Assembly (NCBI GenBank): GCA_034437275.1
Contig: DAOTUD010000148.1
Span: forward strand, 1 to 6,108
Length of the DNA: 6,108 bases
Direction of reading: 5' to 3'
Origin: TC-15 sp034437275
GTDB lineage: Bacteria; Chloroflexota; Anaerolineae; Aggregatilineales; Aggregatilineaceae
This document shows positions 4,997-6,108 of the stretch, piece after piece. How positions within the stretch are numbered: position 1 is the first letter of the stretch; every line of letters starts with the position of its first letter. The notes beneath the pieces are model-generated. The model saw nothing but the letters and a program-made list of their open reading frames with translations. It was not told the origin of the DNA and did no database searches. A program made the position numbers and the translations under genes.

Positions 4997-6108
4997 CTAC
5001 AGTCCAAACAAGCGTAAAAATACACCCCAACTGGTGCCAATGTCCGGCAGCGCGAACCACACCCAGCCGAGCGCTACAAAGTGAAAAGTCACGATCACCC
5101 CCAGCACGCCGAGCGCTTGCGACAGGCGCGGGCGGTCGCGCAGCTTGAGGTAAAAGCGGCGGGTGCGGTCGCTGTAGAGCTTGTGAATGAACAGCCCCAG
5201 GCCATGCCACAGCCCCCACACGATGAAGCCCCACGTTACACCGTGCCACAGCCCGATCACGATCATCGTCGTGACCTGCCCAACCAGCGCCAATAGCGCC
5301 GGTGAGGGCCGCCGCTTACGTTTGAGCATGTAGCGTTGTAAGGAGCGGGTGAGGGGCAAAAATACGTAGAAGCGAACCCAATTGCTCAGCGTGATATGCC
5401 AGCTTTGCCAGAACGTCGTAATGTTGCGCTTCAGGTAGGGCAGGCTGAAGTTCTCCGGCAGTTTGATGCCGTAGAGCTGCCCGATGCCGATGGCGATATC
5501 AGAATAGCCGCTGAAGTCGAAGTAGATCTGGAACGTGTAGGCATACAGCAGCACCCACACCCCGCCGGCGGAGGTGGCCTGGTCGGCTTTGCTGGCGCTC
5601 AGCGCCATGTAGGCCAGGCTGTCGGCGATCACGAACTTTTTGGCGATGCCAACCGCGATCCGCATCCCGCCCTGTGTCAGGCGGTTCGGATCCAGGCCGG
5701 GCAGGTTGTGCAGGTCGTTGAGGAAGCGTTCCGCCCGGTCGATGGGGCCAGCCGTAAACGCCGGGAAAAAGATCGCGTAGGTGGTGAATTCGTGCAGCGT
5801 CAAGGCGGGCAGTTGGCCGGTTTGCCGGTCGCGTAGGGTGTGAATCAGGCGAAACGCGACGTAGGAAAAGCCGAGCCATTCCAGTTCGGCGGCGCGCGCC
5901 AGGTCGGTGTTTTGGTCCATCACGCCGCGCAAGCGACGGGCGGCTGCTTCGGCCAGCGCCTCGGTTTTCAAGATCACGAACAGGCCGATGATCGCCAGCA
6001 TGCCCAGCACCAACATGCGCCGCCGCCCCCGCAGAACGTTGAGCGCGGCCAGGACCAGGATGATCACGATGAGCGCAGGAGCGACCCTCAGCGGTTGGGG
6101 CGGGCGGG
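4997..6108 (-). CDS. MBOAT-family membrane O-acyltransferase (AlgI/DltB-like), N-terminus beyond window
   Basis: The frame is open to the right edge, so the true start lies outside; an internal GTG at 6067 gives 356 residues, against roughly 470-500 in the family, so the first ~100 are missing. Numbering from that GTG, the family landmarks are FPAFTAGPIDR (101-111), IYFDFSGYSDIAIGIGQLYG (181-200), TFWQSWHITLSNWVRFYVF (218-236) with His224, and IGLWHGVTWGF (271-281) with His275, the position of the essential histidine in AlgI-type proteins. Several hydrophobic helices are visible. MBOAT proteins pass an acyl group from a cytoplasmic donor across the membrane to an extracellular acceptor; with the SGNH protein downstream this suggests O-acylation of a polysaccharide or cell-wall polymer. 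It ends TAG at 4997-4999. Whether the donor is acetyl-CoA or another thioester cannot be told. Confidence 0.93.
   Translation of the reverse strand, partial: RPPQPLRVAPALIVIILVLAALNVLRGRRRMLVLGMLAIIGLFVILKTEALAEAAARRLRGVMDQNTDLARAAELEWLGFSYVAFRLIHTLRDRQTGQLPALTLHEFTTYAIFFPAFTAGPIDRAERFLNDLHNLPGLDPNRLTQGGMRIAVGIAKKFVIADSLAYMALSASKADQATSAGGVWVLLYAYTFQIYFDFSGYSDIAIGIGQLYGIKLPENFSLPYLKRNITTFWQSWHITLSNWVRFYVFLPLTRSLQRYMLKRKRRPSPALLALVGQVTTMIVIGLWHGVTWGFIVWGLWHGLGLFIHKLYSDRTRRFYLKLRDRPRLSQALGVLGVIVTFHFVALGWVWFALPDIGTSWGVFLRLFGL

Noticed and set aside
5396..5836. 146-codon open frame on the plus strand
   Set aside because: It lies fully inside the MBOAT gene on the opposite strand; the composition (rich in Val, Gly, Gln, Arg) is what the antisense of a GC-rich gene gives, and no domain motif is visible.

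Overview
The window is one long leftward (minus-strand) run of genes from a fairly GC-rich bacterium. The protein styles suggest Chloroflexota (Anaerolineae-like): the GAF domain phrasing, the SpoIIE-type phosphatase with an N-terminal kinase-like ATPase domain, and the wording of the MBOAT partner protein. This placement is from recollection of family style, not a search.

Layout in transcription order (right to left). (1) 6108-4997: an MBOAT-family membrane O-acyltransferase whose N-terminus lies off the window. (2) 4983-3760: a membrane-anchored SGNH-like protein, 13 nt downstream. The two probably move acyl groups onto an extracytoplasmic glycan, in the manner of AlgI/AlgJ or DltB/DltD. 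(3) 3681-2884: a MacB/LolD-type ABC ATPase with all nucleotide-binding motifs, no permease in view, and an unusual charged C-terminal tail built of tandem 9-10 residue repeats. (4) 2785-2453: a STAS-domain anti-sigma-factor antagonist, preceded by a perfect TATAAT box and a strong GGAGGAG ribosome site. (5) 2368-674: a HATPase-GAF-PP2C (SpoIIE/RsbU-type) protein. Genes 4 and 5 look like a compact partner-switching module in which the kinase-like and phosphatase activities sit on one polypeptide. A 9-bp perfect GC hairpin lies between them. No sigma factor is visible.

The left end (1-661) is the most unusual part. A 145-codon open frame starts 12 nt after the phosphatase. Its first ~80 residues are the start of a GAF domain; the rest is read-through of a 162-bp palindromic element (259-420) bounded by perfect 15-bp inverted repeats. 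Beyond the element, in another frame, the GAF domain resumes and then runs directly into the last strand of a histidine-kinase ATPase domain, with the whole kinase core missing. This is a decayed GAF-histidine kinase that has both an element insertion and a large internal deletion. Removing the element plus one copy of a flanking 11-bp direct repeat rejoins the GAF reading frame. A short open frame at 2-76 on the plus strand may be the end of a convergent neighbouring gene.

I see no tRNA, rRNA, CRISPR array or transposase gene.
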